A stretch of DNA of 64,000 nt from NCBI GenBank assembly GCA_014378465.1, contig JACMNQ010000070.1, positions 1 to 64,000 on the forward strand, read 5' to 3'. Positions 17,857-26,776 of the stretch are shown one piece after another. The notes beneath the pieces are model-generated. The model searched no databases and was not told the origin of the DNA. It saw only the letters and a program-made list of their open reading frames with translations. This stretch comes from Oligoflexia bacterium (GTDB lineage: Bacteria; Bdellovibrionota; UBA1018). The translations under genes and the position numbers were made by a program. The number at the start of each line of letters is the position of its first letter. Within the stretch, counting starts at the first letter, position 1.

Positions 17857-18906
17857 ATGAAGACGCCCAGAAGATTGATCCGACCACCTGCCCTCAACCC
17901 CGGAGCCACGATCGGAATCTTCACTCCTTCATTCCCAGCCCATGTGAAATTCAGGGAGAAATACCTTCACGGCATTGAGGTCCTGAAGCGCATGGGGTTT
18001 CATGTGCTCGAAGGCTCTTTGACCGCCAGCCACAAATCCGAAGGATATCGATCGGGCTCACCGCGCGAACGCGCCGACGAATTCATGGGGTTGATTCGAA
18101 ACCCGAAAGTGAGCTGCATGATCTCCACGATCGGAGGCTCCAATTCATCCAGCATGATTCCGTATCTCGACTTTGATGAAATCCGCGCGAATCCCAAGAT
18201 CATCTGCGGCTACAGTGATGTGACTTCCCTGCACCTGTCCATTCTCGCCTATTCCGGACTCAGCACATTTTATGGTCCTGCGGTCATGCCTTCGTTCGGA
18301 GAGTGGCCCGATCTCCTTCCGGAAACACGAGATTCATTTCTCGCGGCCGTTCAGGAAACTGGACCTGCGCCGAGAAAGTTCACGCCTCCTGCACGCTGGA
18401 GCACTCATTTGAGATCTGCCCTCACTGACGCCTGGAAGACGGAACCGCGCCGCTTTGAGCCCAACCCGGGCTGGCGATCGCTGCACCCCGGTGAAGCCTC
18501 CGCTCCGATCCTCGTCGCCAATCTGAACACGTTGATGAGCTCAGCAGGCACCTCCTACTTTCCTGATTTGAATGGAAAGATCCTGCTTCTTGAGGAGATG
18601 AGTGCCCCGCTATCGCTCGAAGAGCGAAGCCTGCGGCACCTCGAACGCCTGGGAGTGTTCGAAAGCATCTCCGGCCTCATCGTGAGCAAACCTGAGATGT
18701 ATCAGCAGGAAGACGCACCTTTCGGTTACGACGAACTCATTCTTGAAATCGTCGGGACTCACCGCAAATACCCGATCATCACTCAGTTTGATTGCGGACA
18801 CGTCAATCCGACCCTGACCTTGGCTGAGATGACTCAGGTTTCAATCTCAGCCCATCACGATCACGACGCGACTTTCACAGTGCTTGAACCCATGGTCACG
18901 AGCTGA
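17857..18906 (+). CDS. LD-carboxypeptidase / MccF-like peptidase (S66)
   Basis: A 349-residue member of serine peptidase family S66, which holds cytoplasmic LD-carboxypeptidases (trimming the terminal D-Ala of murein tetrapeptides during recycling) and MccF-type immunity peptidases. The nucleophile is in ICGYSDVTSLH, following the STIGGSNSS loop; the Glu is probably in LLLEEMSA and the His in QFDCGHVNPT near the C-terminus. No signal peptide is seen, consistent with a cytoplasmic enzyme. Its length and a long insert after the nucleophile are nearer to MccF than to LdcA, so the substrate could be a peptidyl nucleotide or another acyl-peptide rather than murein. ATG 17857 has only a weak upstream AAAGA. 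Confidence 0.88.
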   Translation: MKTPRRLIRPPALNPGATIGIFTPSFPAHVKFREKYLHGIEVLKRMGFHVLEGSLTASHKSEGYRSGSPRERADEFMGLIRNPKVSCMISTIGGSNSSSMIPYLDFDEIRANPKIICGYSDVTSLHLSILAYSGLSTFYGPAVMPSFGEWPDLLPETRDSFLAAVQETGPAPRKFTPPARWSTHLRSALTDAWKTEPRRFEPNPGWRSLHPGEASAPILVANLNTLMSSAGTSYFPDLNGKILLLEEMSAPLSLEERSLRHLERLGVFESISGLIVSKPEMYQQEDAPFGYDELILEIVGTHRKYPIITQFDCGHVNPTLTLAEMTQVSISAHHDHDATFTVLEPMVTS

Positions 18907-19201
18907 AGCGTGCTTGACACGAAGTCGGCTGAGCGCTTTCATCAAGAAAAAGTCACTTTGCGCCCGTCTCCGCTGCCATGATCTTCGTCAGTTTCGGATC
19001 CAGAGAGGTTGAACGCTTCATCCCGCGCCGTGAAGCAGATTGCATACCACCCGGAAGTCTCCTGGCGATTGCCAAGCCCGACCTGAGCTCGCTTCAAAAG
19101 TCCTGCACTGTCTCACGACTGGACTGGGGTCAAAGGCCGCACTGCAATGATCAGGCGCGGCGTTGACAAGGAGACCCGTGAAATGATGTGTGGGGGTTCT
19201 G

Positions 19202-20722
19202 ATGAAGTCCCCCTCTTTCAACCGCCTGGGCATCCTCACCGCGACCATCCTCGGCTCCAGCATGGTGATCATGGACTCCACCGTCGTGAATGTCATTCTC
19301 CCCCGGCTTCAGACTGAATTTCAAGTCAGTGCGGATCAGATCCAGTGGGTAGTTGAAGCTTATTTTCTATTTCTGTCTGCCTTGATTCTGCTCGGGGGAG
19401 CGCTCGGAGACCGATTCGGCCGAAAGTGCATCTTTCAGCTGGGCACTGTCCTCTTCATCGCGGCTTCACTCGGTTGCGCACTGGCGGGTTCCCTCCTGCA
19501 GCTCACGGTGGCCCGCGCACTCCAGGGAATCGGCGGCGCACTCCTCACTCCAGGCAGTTTGGCCATCATCAACGCCACTTTTCCGAAAGCTGAAAGGGGC
19601 CGAGCGATCGGGACCTGGGCCGGTTTCAGCGCGATCACTTCCGCGCTCGGCCCCGTGCTCGGAGGATGGCTCACTGAGGAATTCTCCTGGCGCTCAGTCT
19701 TTCTGCTGAATCTGCCGCTCGGACTTCTCACTCTCCACTTCGCTCGCAAGTTCGTTCCCGCAAACTGCGGCGAATCTGAGAAATCTGGAAGGTCCCGCCT
19801 CGACTACCGCGGTGCCTTGACCTCAACATTCGGTCTCGCCGGGATCACCTTTGGCCTCATCGAGTCGAGCAGACTGGGTTTTCAGGATCCGCGAGTGTTC
19901 GGGAGCCTCGGAGCGGGGGCTCTTCTGCTTGCGCATTTTCTCTGGCTTGAACTTCGAACACCCTCTCCTCTGCTGCCCCCGGAGCTCTTCAGGTCCAGAG
20001 CTTTCACCGGTGCGAACTTCTCGACTTTCCTTCTTTACGGTGCCCTCGGCGGGGTGTTCTTCTTTCTACCGTTCAATCTGATTCAGGTGCAGGGATTCAC
20101 GCCGACTCAAGCGGGCGCGGCCAACCTTCCGTTCGTTCTCATCCTGTTCATTCTCTCGCGCTGGACCGGAGGATTTCACGACCGGTACGGCCCTCGCTAT
20201 CCACTTGTGGGCGGATCCCTCATTGCAGGCGTTGGATTTCTCCTGCTGGGTTTTCTACCCGGGCTTCTGGCTGGTCCCACCGGTCAGGCCGGATACTGGA
20301 GTGCGTTTTTTCCGGGCCTCATCGTTTTCGGCATCGGGATGTCCTTCTGCGTTTCGCCTCTTACCACGGCGGTGCTCGAGTCCGTGCCGACGGAACACTC
20401 CGGAGTCGGGTCAGGGATCAACAACGCGATTGCCCGCTTCGCCGGACTGATCGCGATTGCAGTCATGACTCTGTTGATTCTTCGATCCTTCAAGATTCAC
20501 TTGAAATCAGAATTGCTGCATGCGCCAAACGCCGCAATTCTTGCCCGTGCTTCTGAGCTTGCGGCACTCGACGCCCCTGAAGCCAGAGTCGAAATCAGAC
20601 GAGCCTACCTTGCCAGCTTCCGCGAGCTCATGGGGTTGTCTTTCCTTCTCGCGCTGGGGAGCGCGCTCTGCGCTTTCTTCACGCTCAAGCAGGCGCCTCC
20701 CGCTGCTCGCCCCAAATCCTAG
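19202..20722 (+). CDS. DHA2-family MFS drug exporter (EmrB/QacA type, 14 TM)
   Basis: A roughly 506-residue major facilitator with 14 predicted membrane spans. The first span carries the DHA2 signature (MDSTVVNVILPRLQ), followed by the loop motif GDRFGRK and the antiporter motif region SALGPVLGGWL. It should be a proton-driven efflux pump for hydrophobic compounds in the inner membrane. ATG 19202 follows GGGGG by about 6 bases; the ORF track start GTG 19190 would add four residues. No EmrA-like adaptor or outer-membrane partner adjoins it. It is convergent with the ADH gene, only 10 bases apart. No regulator gene is present in the 295 bases upstream. Confidence 0.92.
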   Translation: MKSPSFNRLGILTATILGSSMVIMDSTVVNVILPRLQTEFQVSADQIQWVVEAYFLFLSALILLGGALGDRFGRKCIFQLGTVLFIAASLGCALAGSLLQLTVARALQGIGGALLTPGSLAIINATFPKAERGRAIGTWAGFSAITSALGPVLGGWLTEEFSWRSVFLLNLPLGLLTLHFARKFVPANCGESEKSGRSRLDYRGALTSTFGLAGITFGLIESSRLGFQDPRVFGSLGAGALLLAHFLWLELRTPSPLLPPELFRSRAFTGANFSTFLLYGALGGVFFFLPFNLIQVQGFTPTQAGAANLPFVLILFILSRWTGGFHDRYGPRYPLVGGSLIAGVGFLLLGFLPGLLAGPTGQAGYWSAFFPGLIVFGIGMSFCVSPLTTAVLESVPTEHSGVGSGINNAIARFAGLIAIAVMTLLILRSFKIHLKSELLHAPNAAILARASELAALDAPEARVEIRRAYLASFRELMGLSFLLALGSALCAFFTLKQAPPAARPKS

Positions 20723-20732
20723 CCGGAAATGA

Positions 20733-21869
20733 TCACGCCGCCTGATCAGCAGCTTGAGCCTTCTTCAGGTGATTGCCCACGGAGCCCAGGTCGCTCAGAT
20801 CAGACCTTCCTTCGACGGCCTTCAGGGATGCGAGATCAATCACATACCTGTACCGGACTTTCTTTTTCTCCACGTTCTCAAAACACTCATTGATCCGCTC
20901 AATCGGGATCACTTCGACCTGGGGAGCTATGCCGTGCTCGCTGCAGAAATCGAGAACCTCCTGGGTCTCCCGAATGCTTCCGATGAGACTGCCGCCCAAA
21001 AGTCTTCTTTTCATGATCACTTTCTGCGGATCCCACCCTGGCTCGGGCATCAATACTCCCACAATGATCATCACGGCGTCGCGCCTGAGAAGTTCCAGAT
21101 AAGGTTCAATCTCATGCTTCTCCGGCACTGTATTCAGAATGAAATCCAGAGACTCCGCCGCTTCCTCCATCTGCGTTTTGTCGCCGGAATGAATGAAGCT
21201 CGAAGCGCCCAACCTCAGTGCGTCTTCCTTCTTGTCTGGAGAAGTGGAAAGCACCGTCACTTCGGCGCCCATCGCACGTGCAATCTGAGTGGCCATGTGG
21301 CCCAGGCCCCCGAAACCCACGACTCCGACTTTCTGTCCGGCTTTGACCTTGAAATGCTTGAGAGGTGAATAAGTCGTCACTCCGGCGCAAAGGATGGGTG
21401 CCACTGATTTGAGATCCAGATTCCCCGGGACTTTCAGGACGAAGTGCTCACTGACGACCAGCGTGTTCGAATACCCACCGAAAGTATTCTGGCCATTCGG
21501 CATCATCGCGCCGTTGTAAGTGGCGAGCCAACTCGTTTCGCTCTCACAGTACTGCTCATTTCCTTCGATGCAGCTGGGACAGCTCATGCAGGATTCGATC
21601 ATGCAGCCGACTGCCGCAGTATCGCCTGCTTTGAAATTTTTCACGTTCGCGCCAACTCGAGTCACTTTACCCACGACTTCGTGCCCCGGCATGCAGGGCC
21701 AGACCGTGTTCTTCCAGTCGTTGTTCACCTGATGCACGTCTGAATGACAGACGCCCGTATAGAGGACTTCGATCAGGACATCCTCAGGCCCTGGCTCCTC
21801 ACGCGTGAATTGATGAGGCTCGAGCTTATTTTTGGATTTTTTGACGGCATAGCCGATGCTTTTTATCAT
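20733..21869 (-). CDS. Zinc-dependent NADP alcohol/aldehyde reductase (YahK/CAD type)
   Basis: A 378-residue medium-chain dehydrogenase of the cinnamyl-alcohol-dehydrogenase / YahK group, which reduces a range of aldehydes with NADPH. Catalytic zinc ligands are in TGVCHSDVH and PGHEVVGKV; the structural zinc site is CMSCPSCIEGNEQYC. The Rossmann loop is GVVGFGGLGH, with Ser/Thr residues after the second strand (STSPDKK) favouring NADP. It carries an extra C-terminal tail of about 25 residues compared with typical 350-residue members. ATG 21869. It is convergent with the MFS gene and 19 bases downstream of a decayed quinone-oxidoreductase gene on the same strand. Confidence 0.9.
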   Translation of the reverse strand: MIKSIGYAVKKSKNKLEPHQFTREEPGPEDVLIEVLYTGVCHSDVHQVNNDWKNTVWPCMPGHEVVGKVTRVGANVKNFKAGDTAAVGCMIESCMSCPSCIEGNEQYCESETSWLATYNGAMMPNGQNTFGGYSNTLVVSEHFVLKVPGNLDLKSVAPILCAGVTTYSPLKHFKVKAGQKVGVVGFGGLGHMATQIARAMGAEVTVLSTSPDKKEDALRLGASSFIHSGDKTQMEEAAESLDFILNTVPEKHEIEPYLELLRRDAVMIIVGVLMPEPGWDPQKVIMKRRLLGGSLIGSIRETQEVLDFCSEHGIAPQVEVIPIERINECFENVEKKKVRYRYVIDLASLKAVEGRSDLSDLGSVGNHLKKAQAADQAA

Positions 21870-21888
21870 GAGAAGGGAGTTGCAAAGA

Positions 21889-22149
21889 TCAATCCGGAAT
21901 CAGGATCGTTGATCCGGTCGTCTTGCGCGATTAAAGGTCGCGATGAGCTTGCGCAGCGTCCCGAAATGAATAAGTCTGACCCATCGAAATCCTGACCGCG
22001 CCATTCTTCACGACTCTGAAAAGTTTGCGCGGGCGGGACGCGTCAGAAAAAGGTGTGGCCGGCCCGGGTCCCGGTTTGCCCAGTTCGACTTCTTCCCACT
22101 TCAACTTCTCAGGATCGACGGTTTCAAGAATTTGAATCGCATGGCTCAT
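21889..22149 (-). pseudogene. Quinone oxidoreductase with its centre deleted
   Basis: The N-terminus (SHAIQILETVDPEKLKWEEV) and C-terminus (NGAVRISMGQTYSFRDAAQAHRDL) of a QOR-type quinone oxidoreductase are joined directly, with about 250 residues missing between them, including the whole NADPH-binding domain. In addition the normal Glu codon after AHRDL is a TAA stop, beyond which the expected ending SRKTTGSTILIP is still readable in frame to 21889. Two independent lesions in an otherwise clear match make this a pseudogene. Confidence 0.88.
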
Positions 22150-22476
22150 GAGTCGCTCCCCCTGGCATCAGGGGGTGCAATCCGTGGACCTTGCCGTTCG
22201 TGACGAAAGTGGAAGAGTTGGAGCGGTGACAAGCTTTCGCAAGTTCACCGAGCTCGTTGACTCCTGAAGTGAACCAATCCTGTCGGTTCGGCATCCCGAA
22301 ACTCAGGAAGCTCGGGTTTCATCCAGTAGCGGATTTTTCAACACCGGTCTGGTTCAGGAGCTCACTCATGCGTTGCTTATGACCCCAGTTTGCCGGGTGT
22401 CAAAAAAATTGCGCGAGACCCTTTGCTGGCCACTTGCGTATTCTGAAATGAACCGATTCCAAACACGAGGAGCCTT
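22150..22476 (+). other. 327-bp gap with no clear gene
   Basis: I see no credible ORF. A short stretch (plus strand near 22190, VDLAVRDES) is faintly like a LysR effector domain, but this is too little to call. The end of the gap must hold the promoter of the lipoprotein gene at 22477, which has a good GAGGAG ribosome binding site. Confidence 0.5.
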
Positions 22477-23340
22477 GTGATCCATTTCAATTCTAGATCG
22501 GCCGTGAGCATCCTGATGACTCTGTTTTTTCTGACTGCAGTCGCCTGCAATTCTTCGACGGGTGAATCAATCGCTGCCGATCCTTCGGCCTCCGCCCCGG
22601 TATCCGGAAATCCCACTCAAGATCAGAAGCCAATCTCGCAGCCGACAGCGCCTTCGGGCGCCACTCCCGTCGTGACTCCTGCACCACTTCCCGGTGCTTC
22701 TCCCGCTTCAAAACCCATCGCTCTGGTTTACGGGGGACCGGGTGTTCTGCCTGGACCGGGAGATACGCTGGACATGGCCAAATCCGTCGCCGCAAAAGCG
22801 GGCTTCAAAGTGATCGAAGTCACTCAATTCGTCGATTCGGAAATTCTCGACAGCGCCAGCGTGTGGGTCCAGCCGGGAGGTCCGAATCTCTCTGCGGACT
22901 CCTACATGAATGCCAATGGCATGGCCGATCAAGTGAGGAATTTCGTGACCCGTGGAGGTGGCTACGTCGGTTTCTGCGGCGGAGCCTTTTCAGCGGTGAA
23001 CAATCTCGAACTCATCGCCGGGAGCGCATGGAACCTCGACGAAGCCACGGGCAAGATTCCAGTGAAATGGCTGGGAGCGACTCGTTACATGCATTTTGAG
23101 CACGGGCCTTATCTGCAACTCTCAGACAAGTCGGCGGAGGTGGTGGCCACTTACGCGGACGGTTCCACCGCCGCAGCACGAAGCCATTACGGTAAAGGTG
23201 AAGTCTTCATCAGCGGGGTTCATCCCGAGGCCGATCAGTATTGGCAACCGACCTATGATCCAGATGGACTTGATCAGGATCTTGCGATCACGATGCTTCG
23301 AGAAGTGGCTAAGCGACCTGATCCGTCGACCGGTGAGTGA
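22477..23340 (+). CDS. Lipoprotein with a BPL_N / GATase1-like domain
   Basis: A 287-residue lipoprotein starting at GTG 22477 (GAGGAG upstream), with a signal peptide ending in a lipobox (TAVAC) and a Pro/Ser-rich linker to about residue 85. The rest resembles the 'biotin-protein ligase N-terminal' (BPL_N) domain, a class I glutamine-amidotransferase-like fold: YGGPGV at the first strand, WVQPGGPNLSAD, the nucleophile elbow GGGYVGFCGGAF (Cys), and GVHPEAD as a candidate His-Glu. No ligase domain is attached, so it is not a biotin ligase. An exported, membrane-anchored version might be a peptidase or amidase. It overlaps the convergent rof-like gene by 32 bases. Confidence 0.75.
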   Translation: MIHFNSRSAVSILMTLFFLTAVACNSSTGESIAADPSASAPVSGNPTQDQKPISQPTAPSGATPVVTPAPLPGASPASKPIALVYGGPGVLPGPGDTLDMAKSVAAKAGFKVIEVTQFVDSEILDSASVWVQPGGPNLSADSYMNANGMADQVRNFVTRGGGYVGFCGGAFSAVNNLELIAGSAWNLDEATGKIPVKWLGATRYMHFEHGPYLQLSDKSAEVVATYADGSTAAARSHYGKGEVFISGVHPEADQYWQPTYDPDGLDQDLAITMLREVAKRPDPSTGE

Positions 23341-23560
23341 TGACTGCATCCAGCCGGATCTCCTGACCTGAGTCGAGCTTCAAATAGTCCGCATGATCCC
23401 TGGCGTAAATGTCCGTGATGGTTCCATTCAGCCAGGCGACGCTTCCATCCTTCTGGCTCACCTTCAGGCGGACGGGCGTCTGATGTGAAGACAAGGCTTC
23501 GAGCTGATCCATGAGATCACAGCTGACCGGTTTGTAGTCATTCGAGTTTTGTTCTTTCAT
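23309..23560 (-). CDS. rof: Rof-like Rho-binding antiterminator
   Basis: An 83-residue protein matching the Rof family, small Sm-like barrels that bind Rho and block termination. It starts (ATG 23560) MKEQNSNDYKPVSCDLMDQL, equivalent to the family YxPxxCDxYDxLE N-terminus, and continues with VRLKVSQKDG, GTITDIYARDHADYLKLD and QEIRLDAVI, the expected barrel strands. The track start ten codons earlier is not required. Its 3' end overlaps the lipoprotein gene by 32 bases on the opposite strand. Identification is from pattern rather than a search, so another Sm-fold role is possible. Confidence 0.7.
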   Translation of the reverse strand: MKEQNSNDYKPVSCDLMDQLEALSSHQTPVRLKVSQKDGSVAWLNGTITDIYARDHADYLKLDSGQEIRLDAVITHRSTDQVA

Positions 23561-23646
23561 AGGCCGATATTCATGGAAGAACGGGGCCAACAGAGCGGCG
23601 CACCTGGTGTTCTCGACGCTCTTTGCGTTATCGGCACTCCTTGCGC

Positions 23647-23681
23647 AAAAAAAGCCCCGCCATGCAGCGCATGTGCGGGGC
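23647..23681 (-). terminator. Intrinsic terminator of the Cys-rich protein gene
   Basis: On the minus strand GCCCCGC/GCGGGGC arms with an inner CATGC/GCATG pair form a strong hairpin followed by seven T residues. It lies 24 bases beyond the stop of the gene at 23705. Confidence 0.9.
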
Positions 23682-23704
23682 CGAAACTTTCAAAGTCCGC
23701 GAAA

Positions 23705-24211
23705 TCAGCGTTTGCGAATGGGAAGGGGTACGGGGTCTCCCGCACAATTCAGAGGACCACAGTTGACCGGGCAACCCTTCTTGATTTCCGGAGCGCCGTA
23801 AGTGCAGCCTTCGGGCGGAGCCGAACACTGCGGAAGGTGGCAGACGACTGGATCACCTGCGGATTTGCAGGAGGCGCCTTCTTTGGAAGGTTTACAGCCG
23901 GAGTCGCAGGTGACGGAATTGGCCGTGGCCACTTCCACTCCCGGAGCGATCTGCATGCACGAAAATTCAATCAGGTTCTTCTTGCTCGCGCAGATGTCGC
24001 GGAGCACTTCCCTGGACTCTGACGGCGATCCGCCAGGTGCGGCGCAGGACTGAGTCACGATGACTTCTCCAGGAACCTCGGCAACCACTCCTCCATCGGA
24101 ATCCGAACACTTCTGCACGCACGTGGCATGAGCCGAAGCGCTGGTCAGGCTCACCAGCACGCAGAGGAAGACCGAAGAGAAGGCGGAGAAACGGTTGGGC
24201 AGAGATTTCAT
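23705..24211 (-). CDS. Secreted cysteine-rich protein
   Basis: ATG 24211 opens a Sec signal peptide (FSSVFLCVLVSLTSASAHA); the upstream start in the track adds ten unneeded residues. The mature protein of about 130 residues holds 14 Cys residues, many in CxxxC or C(x3-6)C spacing (CVQKC, CDSGC, CHLPQC, CPVNCGPLNC), so a disulphide-stabilised structure is expected. It ends in a basic tail. I recognise no family. It has its own terminator and probably its own promoter in the 254 bases shared with the divergent gene at 24466. Confidence 0.7.
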   Translation of the reverse strand: MKSLPNRFSAFSSVFLCVLVSLTSASAHATCVQKCSDSDGGVVAEVPGEVIVTQSCAAPGGSPSESREVLRDICASKKNLIEFSCMQIAPGVEVATANSVTCDSGCKPSKEGASCKSAGDPVVCHLPQCSAPPEGCTYGAPEIKKGCPVNCGPLNCAGDPVPLPIRKR

Positions 24212-24298
24212 GAATGGACCCCTTTGATGGTACGTGGACATTAGCCCGGGCTTGACTCGGGCTCATAGGATCATCCCTCAGCTTCAATCGGATTGTAA

Positions 24299-24314
24299 TG
24301 TCACTTGAGTGACA
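24299..24314. promoter_or_regulatory. Operator-like palindrome TGTCACT-TG-AGTGACA
   Basis: A 16-bp inverted repeat with perfect 7-base arms lies in the intergenic region between the divergent genes starting at 24211 and 24466. It resembles the dyad of a dimeric repressor site. Which regulator would bind it is unknown. Confidence 0.45.
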
Positions 24315-24465
24315 CACCCTCTCCTCTCAAGCGGTCTGGTTGCATTCTTGGGCCTGGCCTTCCATTTTTATGGATTATTCTGCCGACTCCAGTCAGAATT
24401 CCATCACCCGCCTTCATGATGAAGGTGGCGCGGCATGACGTCCAAGAGACGAAGAGAGATCAGGG

Positions 24466-26340
24466 ATGGAAAGCAATCAGACCACTGTTGAAAGTACAAG
24501 CCCGAGCAATCCTTCAAATGCCGCAGCCGCAGGACCTGTCCCCCTGACTGGAGAAGCGAATCACCCCTGGCATGGCTTCGCTCACCCCAATCACACTTCA
24601 GCGGATTCCGACCATGTGATCCGCACGCTGCGCTTCACCCATATTCAACTCAACAAGTTCTGGATCGAACTCCAGTCCATCCCGGCCTTCATGAGTGGCC
24701 TCAAGGCTCCGTCCATCGTGGAACTCGAAAAGATCTTCGCCTGGGCACGCGCTTCGACCGACTGGAAAAGAGCCGTGCAGGACTCCCGTTACATTTCGGT
24801 ACTGACGAGCCCGACTTATCGAAGCGTGCTCCTCACTTTCATTTCAGAAGTCGAAACCGTCATCCGCCTTCGCCAGAAGCTCGCAGCCGATCAATCCCTT
24901 CACCAGAATAACCCGCAGCACCTGATCACGCAGATGCAGACTGCCCTTGAACTGCTGCAGCGGCTTCAGATCCTGACCGATGACACGCGTCCGGCCGATA
25001 TCACGAACTTCATCCTGACCTCCGAGGAGAACCTCCTTCAGCTCGAGCAGAGCCTGAGGTTTCTCGCGGATCTTGGAGCAAAGGTGTCGGCCCTGCCGGC
25101 AGCCACGACCGTGGCTTCGGCGCGTGCCATCGCAACCGCCCTTGAACAGGTCCGCTCCACTCCCGCCTGCTTCTTCACCTGGCGTACACCCGCCCTCCTT
25201 GAGAACGCTGATTCAGAAACAGGAAAGGTGGTCGAAGCCCATGCCAGAGCCACCGAGCTTCGGAAGATTCGCGAGGATCTCGGCGCGACTTTCAAGATCG
25301 ACGAATTCTGCGATCCCGCTTCAGTGAGACAGGCGTCCGATGCCTTGAAAAGCGCCGGAATGCTCAGCCTCATCAACCAGCACTGCAAGAATGCTCATCA
25401 GCTCTACCTCAAACTGACGGCGGGTGCTTCGGATCCGAGTGCGGCGAAAAAAGCTTCGAAAGCTCAGATGGCGGAACAGCTCTCCAAACTGGCTGATCAC
25501 CTTGAACAGGCTCAGGTCTTCAACACGGATGCGACTTACCAGGCTGCTCTCGGCGCCCATTTCAAGGGCATTGATACGGACTTCAGAACGGCAAAAGACG
25601 TCAGCTCGAGATTTGCTGAAATCAGAACGGCTCTTGATGCGAACCGCTCCGCCTTCGGCGCGCAGCTCTTCAGTTTCATCGCGAGTGCCTCCGTGGCAGA
25701 TCTCCAGACTCTGCGAGAAATGGCCGAAGCGCCGTTGGCTTTACCTTTTTTGAAGATGAATTCTGAAATGGACGCGGAATCGAACCTTTCCACGCTGCAG
25801 GCCACGCTGCTTGAAAGGCTGACCAGCCTCCGGGCTCTCCAGGCGATACTGAACGAAGTGGGCGCCAACCCCGAGCAGGATCTGAATTCACTTTCGCGTG
25901 CACAGCTCTGCGCTGAGCAGATCCGCGCACTCGAGACACGCATCCAGTCCGATACCCATCTTCTGACCCTCATGAAGAATGATTACCGTGGCATTGACAC
26001 GGACCTGACTCCGATCCGCCAGTGCCTCGATTACATTCAGTTCATTGAAACTGCGGACGTCCCCACCGGCCTCAAATCCACTCTCCTCACGCCTCAGGGC
26101 CCGCAAAGAACGATGGAGTCCAAACACCTGCTTGCCGCGATGGAAACAACTTTCATGGCGACCAAGGAACACTTGATCAAGTTTGAAGCGATCACGTACT
26201 TTCAGCCCAATACTTGGGGAAATCACGCGTCTCTCTTTGAAATCCCGGTTCCGACTCTGCTGAACCGGATGAGCATGGCCCTCAAGCAGCCGGAACTTTT
26301 CACTCCGCTGACGGAAGAGCTTCGCGCCGGCCGCGCCTGA
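24466..26340 (+). CDS. Large soluble helical protein of unknown function
   Basis: A 624-residue protein without signal peptide or membrane spans. After a low-complexity leader (to about 40) it is almost all alpha-helix with heptad-like Leu patterns (EENLLQLEQSLRFLADL; SKAQMAEQLSKLADHLEQA). A motif (F/Y)(K/R)GIDTD(F/L) occurs twice, at about residues 365 and 505, each preceding a helical stretch. Similar G-x-x-T-D motifs occur in the coiled inserts of very large superfamily-1 helicases of the DUF4011 type, but no helicase motif is present here. ATG 24466 follows GAGAGATCAGGG. The two small genes downstream may belong with it. Confidence 0.75.
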   Translation: MESNQTTVESTSPSNPSNAAAAGPVPLTGEANHPWHGFAHPNHTSADSDHVIRTLRFTHIQLNKFWIELQSIPAFMSGLKAPSIVELEKIFAWARASTDWKRAVQDSRYISVLTSPTYRSVLLTFISEVETVIRLRQKLAADQSLHQNNPQHLITQMQTALELLQRLQILTDDTRPADITNFILTSEENLLQLEQSLRFLADLGAKVSALPAATTVASARAIATALEQVRSTPACFFTWRTPALLENADSETGKVVEAHARATELRKIREDLGATFKIDEFCDPASVRQASDALKSAGMLSLINQHCKNAHQLYLKLTAGASDPSAAKKASKAQMAEQLSKLADHLEQAQVFNTDATYQAALGAHFKGIDTDFRTAKDVSSRFAEIRTALDANRSAFGAQLFSFIASASVADLQTLREMAEAPLALPFLKMNSEMDAESNLSTLQATLLERLTSLRALQAILNEVGANPEQDLNSLSRAQLCAEQIRALETRIQSDTHLLTLMKNDYRGIDTDLTPIRQCLDYIQFIETADVPTGLKSTLLTPQGPQRTMESKHLLAAMETTFMATKEHLIKFEAITYFQPNTWGNHASLFEIPVPTLLNRMSMALKQPELFTPLTEELRAGRA

Positions 26341-26393
26341 CTCGAAAACCTTAATACTCCGCGTTAACGAGCTGGGATGAGCTCGTTTTTGAC

Positions 26394-26693
26394 GTGAAAC
26401 CCTTTGAAATGCGCCAACTCTGGGTCCATCACCTTGAAAATTATCATCCGGGTCGCGTGACCCGTCAGGCCCGCTACTTCGTTCGCCAGCTCTACGAAAG
26501 CATCTCCGCCGGAGAAACACGAATGACGTTTCAGACTCAGGTTGATCCGAGCCTTTCGCCTGAAGTACGCCTCTTCTTCAGGCTGGAGAACATCAAAGCG
26601 GCAATTGAAGAAGGGCAAACTTTCGTCCGACCCCACCCTTGGAGAAAACCGCGCAAGATCTCGCTCGAATCCATTTTCACAGACCGCGACTGA
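26394..26693 (+). CDS. Small hypothetical protein
   Basis: A 99-residue ORF from GTG 26394, basic at both ends, with amphipathic helices (VTRQARYFVRQLYESI; LFFRLENIKAAIEEG). No family recognised. It sits 53 bases after the helical protein gene and before the acidic protein gene on the same strand, which supports it as part of that transcript. A 112-codon ORF on the other strand covers the same region but looks less protein-like. Confidence 0.45.
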   Translation: MKPFEMRQLWVHHLENYHPGRVTRQARYFVRQLYESISAGETRMTFQTQVDPSLSPEVRLFFRLENIKAAIEEGQTFVRPHPWRKPRKISLESIFTDRD

Positions 26694-26776
26694 ATTCTTC
26701 ACGTCGCGTCAGGAATCCTTGAGTTTTAGCGTCGAAGGCAGCCCACTCAGAACGCGAATTGCAGAGCATAAGCCCT

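Noticed and set aside
22170-22270. Possible LysR regulator remnant next to the quinone-oxidoreductase pseudogene
   Set aside because: Only about eight residues resemble a LysR effector domain; not enough to call.
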